From positions 1 through 56,760 of the forward strand of contig CAMTWK010000022.1 of assembly GCA_947085425.1 (NCBI GenBank): a stretch of 56,760 nucleotides of DNA, in the 5' to 3' direction. The first letter of the stretch is position 1; each line of letters begins with the position of its first letter. The notes below the pieces were generated by a model, which saw only the letters and a program-made list of their open reading frames with translations, did no database searches and was not told where the DNA came from. Below, one piece after another: positions 54,401 through 56,760 of this stretch. This stretch comes from UKL13-2 sp947085425. Lineage in GTDB: Bacteria; Pseudomonadota; Gammaproteobacteria; Burkholderiales; Usitatibacteraceae. Both the position numbers and the translations under genes were made by a program.

Positions 54401-56760
54401 CACCGTGGAGGAACCACTACAGCCTGAGCCAAACAGCACAGTGGGTGCTGCGCCGGTGAATCGTAATGCCATGGGCAGCGATTCGGTAAACGCAATACCC
54501 GACTGTGCCGGATTGGTACCGGTGTTGGTCAGTGTAAAGATCAACGGTGTGGATGCGCCGTCAACAATCGATGCCGCACCCCATGCCTTGGTTAATACCG
54601 GCGGTTGCGAATTAACAACCAAACATTGGCTGGCGACACCATTAATCAGGCCCGACGATGGGGCAATGTTGGCGCTGGTGTTGGTAAACACCGCCGGGCT
54701 CGAGGCGCAGCTGCTATTGAGCAAGCCGGCACGGTTGGTGACTGCCACCACAGTGATGGTACAACTGGCGGTGGTCGCTGCCATCGTCACAGCACTGATG
54801 GCGATGGTATCCGGCGCACCTTGTGTCACTATCGACGAACCGGCACAACCAGCCCCAAAGATCACCGTCGGCGAAGCAGAATTAAAACGCAGCGACGCGG
54901 GCAGCGATTCGGTAAATGAAATTCCGCTCTGCGCCGGATTGGTGCCGCTATTGGCCAAAGTGAAGACAAGATTGGTGACGGCACCGTCGTTGATCGGCGA
55001 GACCGACCAGGTTTTGCTTAATGTCGGGTTAACAATGCCCACCAACAAACATTGATCAGTCGAAATATTGGTCACACGCGTGGTGGAGACATTGGCCGCC
55101 AGATTGGTGAACGCGGCTGGATTGGACGCGCAACTTGAATTAATTTGCGTCGGCGCATTGGATAATCCAGCGACAGAGACCGTGCAAGACACGGTGCCAC
55201 CGGTCATCGCAATCGGTGTCACAGCCGACAACACCCGTGTCATGGAGTCGTATGCGGCGAGTGCCGGACCACTACAACCGGCGCTATAGGAAATAGCCGG
55301 CGTAGCGGTATCAAAACGCAGCCCGGGTGGCAAAGTATCACCCAATACCAACCCTGACTGTGTCGGGTTACCAGTACCGTTGACCAGTGTGAACACCATC
55401 GAAGTTGTAAAGCCATCATTAATGCTGGCCGCAGCAAATGTTTTGGCGACGGTCGCCTGACGAACATTCAACGTTTGATCAACCACATTGTTAATCAAAT
55501 TCGCCGTCACACCACTGATGCTGGAATTGGTCGGGCCGTTGATATAACTACCAGGTGTGACACCGGTTACGGTTGCAGTGATGGTGCACGTCGCCGCAGC
55601 ATTCACAGCCGCACCGGAAACTGTGATGACATTATTATTGGCTCCACTCACCACCGCGCTGCCACCACCACATTGTGGCGAACTGACCACCGCCGTCAAT
55701 GCACCCGCGCCCGGCAAAGTATCGACAAATCCAAGCCCGGTACGATTGACCGCACCAACTGCAGTGTTGTTAATGGTAAAGGTCAGTGTGGCGGTTTGAC
55801 CGACACCAATCGTGGTCACCGCAAAACCCTTGGTGAGGAGTGGCCGTGGCCGCACCACCAAGGTGTCGGTCGCCGTGGTGCCGGTTAAAACTACCGGCGC
55901 ACTCGCGGTCACAACCGAAGTGGCGTTGACATAACTACCGGCAATATTGGCGGTGACATTCACGACAACGGTACACGAAGCACCGGCTGCCAGGCTGATT
56001 CCTGAAATCTGCACACCGGTATCCGATGCGGCCAGTGCCAGCGCGCTTTGATTCAATACCGTTGCGGTACAGGTGCCCCCCACCACGCCATTAAAAATGG
56101 TCATGGCGCCAGGCGCAGTCGGCAAGGTGTCACTGAATGAAATCCCACTCACCACGCCTGGATTCGCTGCCGGATTGGTAACGGTAAAGGTGAGCGTGGT
56201 AGAGCTGCCGGTGTCGATCGGGCCAACAAACGCCTTGGTAACCGTCGGTGGCGCATAAACATTCAAGGTCGCATTCGCCGCCAGCGCATTGTTGCCCGCA
56301 GAAGTCTGCAACGCACCAATGGCAATGGTGTTGATCGCCGCACCGGCCGTGGACGAGGTGACGTTCACAATAATGGTGCAACCCCCGGCCACAATGCTGG
56401 TGCCGATGGCCATGGTGAAGTTGCCCGCTGCCGCCGTGGCGGTCACACCGGTACAAGTTCCCGTGTTACCTGTCGTGCCAATGGTCATGCCCGCCGGTAA
56501 GGTGTCGGTCAGAATCGAAGTCAGTGTGATCGCACTGGCGTTACTGTTGCCAATGGTCACCGTCAAACTGGTGTTGCCACCACTGGCAATATTGGATGGG
56601 CTGAATGTTTTGATAATCGTCGGGGCGGCCATTACGTCAACACTGTCACTGGCCGAGGTGCCCGCCGGGGCGTTGCTCGAGGTCACCGATCCCGTGCTGT
56701 TGTTCTTGGTGCCGGCCGTGACTCCGGTGATGCTGGCGCTGTACGTACAGGTGGTGTTCA
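51485..56760 (-). CDS. Giant DUF11-type repeat surface protein (5' end outside window)
   Basis: At least 1750 residues are visible and the frame is open to the window edge, so the N-terminus is missing. The protein is a chain of about 11 Ig-like units of roughly 100-145 residues, each opening with a P-T-x-x-K-x-F-x-P-x-x-I pattern (APTIIKTFSPSNIASGG, PPTVTKAFVGPIDTGSS, APSIVKTFVTPSIPLGG) and holding N-x-LP-x-x-L/M and a G-T-C..G-G-x-C-T-V pair of cysteines. Two diverged units and a DUF11-like tail (PGDVLEYIISYSN) end the protein. No LPXTG or PEP-CTERM anchor is seen. Such proteins are secreted adhesin- or matrix-like; the role is unknown. Confidence 0.85.
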   Translation of the reverse strand, partial: NTTCTYSASITGVTAGTKNNSTGSVTSSNAPAGTSASDSVDVMAAPTIIKTFSPSNIASGGNTSLTVTIGNSNASAITLTSILTDTLPAGMTIGTTGNTGTCTGVTATAAAGNFTMAIGTSIVAGGCTIIVNVTSSTAGAAINTIAIGALQTSAGNNALAANATLNVYAPPTVTKAFVGPIDTGSSTTLTFTVTNPAANPGVVSGISFSDTLPTAPGAMTIFNGVVGGTCTATVLNQSALALAASDTGVQISGISLAAGASCTVVVNVTANIAGSYVNATSVVTASAPVVLTGTTATDTLVVRPRPLLTKGFAVTTIGVGQTATLTFTINNTAVGAVNRTGLGFVDTLPGAGALTAVVSSPQCGGGSAVVSGANNNVITVSGAAVNAAATCTITATVTGVTPGSYINGPTNSSISGVTANLINNVVDQTLNVRQATVAKTFAAASINDGFTTSMVFTLVNGTGNPTQSGLVLGDTLPPGLRFDTATPAISYSAGCSGPALAAYDSMTRVLSAVTPIAMTGGTVSCTVSVAGLSNAPTQINSSCASNPAAFTNLAANVSTTRVTNISTDQCLLVGIVNPTLSKTWSVSPINDGAVTNLVFTLANSGTNPAQSGISFTESLPASLRFNSASPTVIFGAGCAGSSIVTQGAPDTIAISAVTMAATTASCTITVVAVTNRAGLLNSSCASSPAVFTNTSANIAPSSGLINGVASQCLVVNSQPPVLTKAWGAASIVDGASTPLIFTLTNTGTNPAQSGIAFTESLPMALRFTGAAPTVLFGSGCSGSSTVVQGTPDTIALSSVAMINTTASCTITVTGVTNRAGQVNASCGSNPAAFTNTNGRISATANLTNSVTPQCLQVTTQVPTAAKAFSPTTIAVGGASTVTLTITNANSVALTSAGFTDTLTNMRISGAQNAAGTCVGAASNAFANNQTGLLTFGGLTIPAGGSCTVTVLITSSTPGMLNNSTSGVSSAEAATGAVSNTATLTVNAAAPSIVKTFVTPSIPLGGASQIDFTINNPNAVALTGAAFTDTLSNMFVHATAAATGTCIGAGSNNFTVNQTGLLNFNGLTIPASGVCTVSIVVRSNTVGSHPNFATGVSSTEAPTGAPSASVNLTVTATAPTISKTFLTSPIASGASSTLQITISNPNAAAITVTSVIDTFPTSPGTGLVRAATPNAATTCAGGVVTSSASSVTLTGGTVPATGSCTFQIDVAAATAGAYNNTIAIGALTTSAGANTVAANATLNVTPTANVSVSKSAPATIAWGTTITYTVAVSNAGPDAANLTAFTDTVPAAITGVGAVCGSPTGGAVCGAVNIAGSSVTSTITTLPSGGTVTFTITGTTPPTGTLSNVATAIVPMGVTDPDDPTRVGAGNNTSAPAVTVVQSPDLRVTKTSSSSSLTVGVNASFTLTPSNSGSLASSGTVTVIDTLPTGLIYVPVGSGGTGWTCGVSGQVVTCTSSTVIAAAGTGNAITINVQVLSNAAPGITNSATIGGGNEPSGNTGNNSAVLALPVGSSVGNAFLTDGAATGLPGTSVLYTHTFIVGVNGSVSFASVHTPSPNIAGWTVQLYRDNNCNGVMDGIDGVTEISASNFAVTAGQQLCIIAKSNIPASAQLGAQDVISVTATFTPVSGPLVTYTRVDITSVGSAQGSGLVLMKSVRNVTLGGMAGTTNTARPGDVLEYIISYSNTSNSTLSTIALADVTPAFTTFVSASCVMPYPNNITSCTPSTVPSVGGAGSVQWTVTGSIVSGQTGSVLFRVTVQ

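Noticed and set aside
53664..55055. 463-codon ORF on the plus strand across the giant repeat gene
   Set aside because: It is the complement of the repetitive DUF11 gene, whose biased codons keep the opposite frame open; it has no domain or start signal of its own.

Overview
The window reads as a stretch of a proteobacterial chromosome, most likely Betaproteobacteria (Burkholderiales/Nitrosomonadales type). This is inferred from gene order: the minus-strand run sdhC-sdhD-sdhA-sdhB-sdhE-gltA-sucA-sucB-lpdA-zapE, with gltA between the sdh and 2-oxoglutarate dehydrogenase genes, is a beta-proteobacterial arrangement. The AcnD/PrpF form of the methylcitrate cycle and a B12-dependent class II ribonucleotide reductase fit the same group. 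No rRNA, tRNA or CRISPR array was seen.

Layout. (1) 1-620: a hicB-hicA toxin-antitoxin pair with its own promoter, ending in a hairpin with the features of an integron attC site; the pair looks like an integron gene cassette placed just after prpE. (2) 620-4.9 kb, minus strand: prpE, a receiver-domain protein and zapE. (3) 4.9-16.3 kb, minus strand: the TCA-cycle block, with a small membrane protein between sucB and lpdA and two repeat-rich gaps. (4) 16.7-18.8 kb, plus strand: a small island of toxin-antitoxin remnants (an orphan HicB, a frameshifted RelE-type toxin with its Xre antitoxin, and an intact AbrB/PIN VapBC pair), with a 21-bp direct repeat on both sides of vapBC. (5) 18.9-24.4 kb: an exported TPR protein, a broken recG start, and nrdJ with a 92-bp duplication of its 3' end. 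(6) 24.6-39.1 kb: a GntR regulator diverging from a long plus-strand carbon cluster: CitE-like lyase, mesaconyl-CoA hydratase, second CitE-like lyase, prpB, GNAT, VOC, prpC, acnD, prpF, acnA and a TlpA-like redoxin. (7) 39.2-47.8 kb: envelope and regulatory genes (TraB/GumN lipoprotein, lipoprotein with a methyltransferase fold, TonB-C protein, rlmM, TPR protein, MFS transporter, and a DUF6249/ECF sigma/membrane-protein module). (8) 48.2 kb to the end, minus strand: an SLC13 permease, mdh, and the 3' part of a very large secreted DUF11-type repeat protein that runs off the window.

How it works together. The window carries most of the oxidative TCA cycle (gltA, acnA, sucAB-lpdA, sdhCDAB, mdh) plus a full methylcitrate cycle (prpE, prpC, acnD/prpF, prpB). 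The added mesaconyl-CoA hydratase and two CitE-family lyases suggest interconversion of mesaconyl-CoA or beta-methylmalyl-CoA with propionyl-CoA and glyoxylate, feeding the methylcitrate and TCA cycles. That link is an inference from gene content; no CoA-transferase or itaconate gene is present to fix the substrate. The most unusual structural signals are the cassette-like hicBA, the duplicated nrdJ tail whose copies differ only at synonymous positions, and the toxin-antitoxin island with its repeats.
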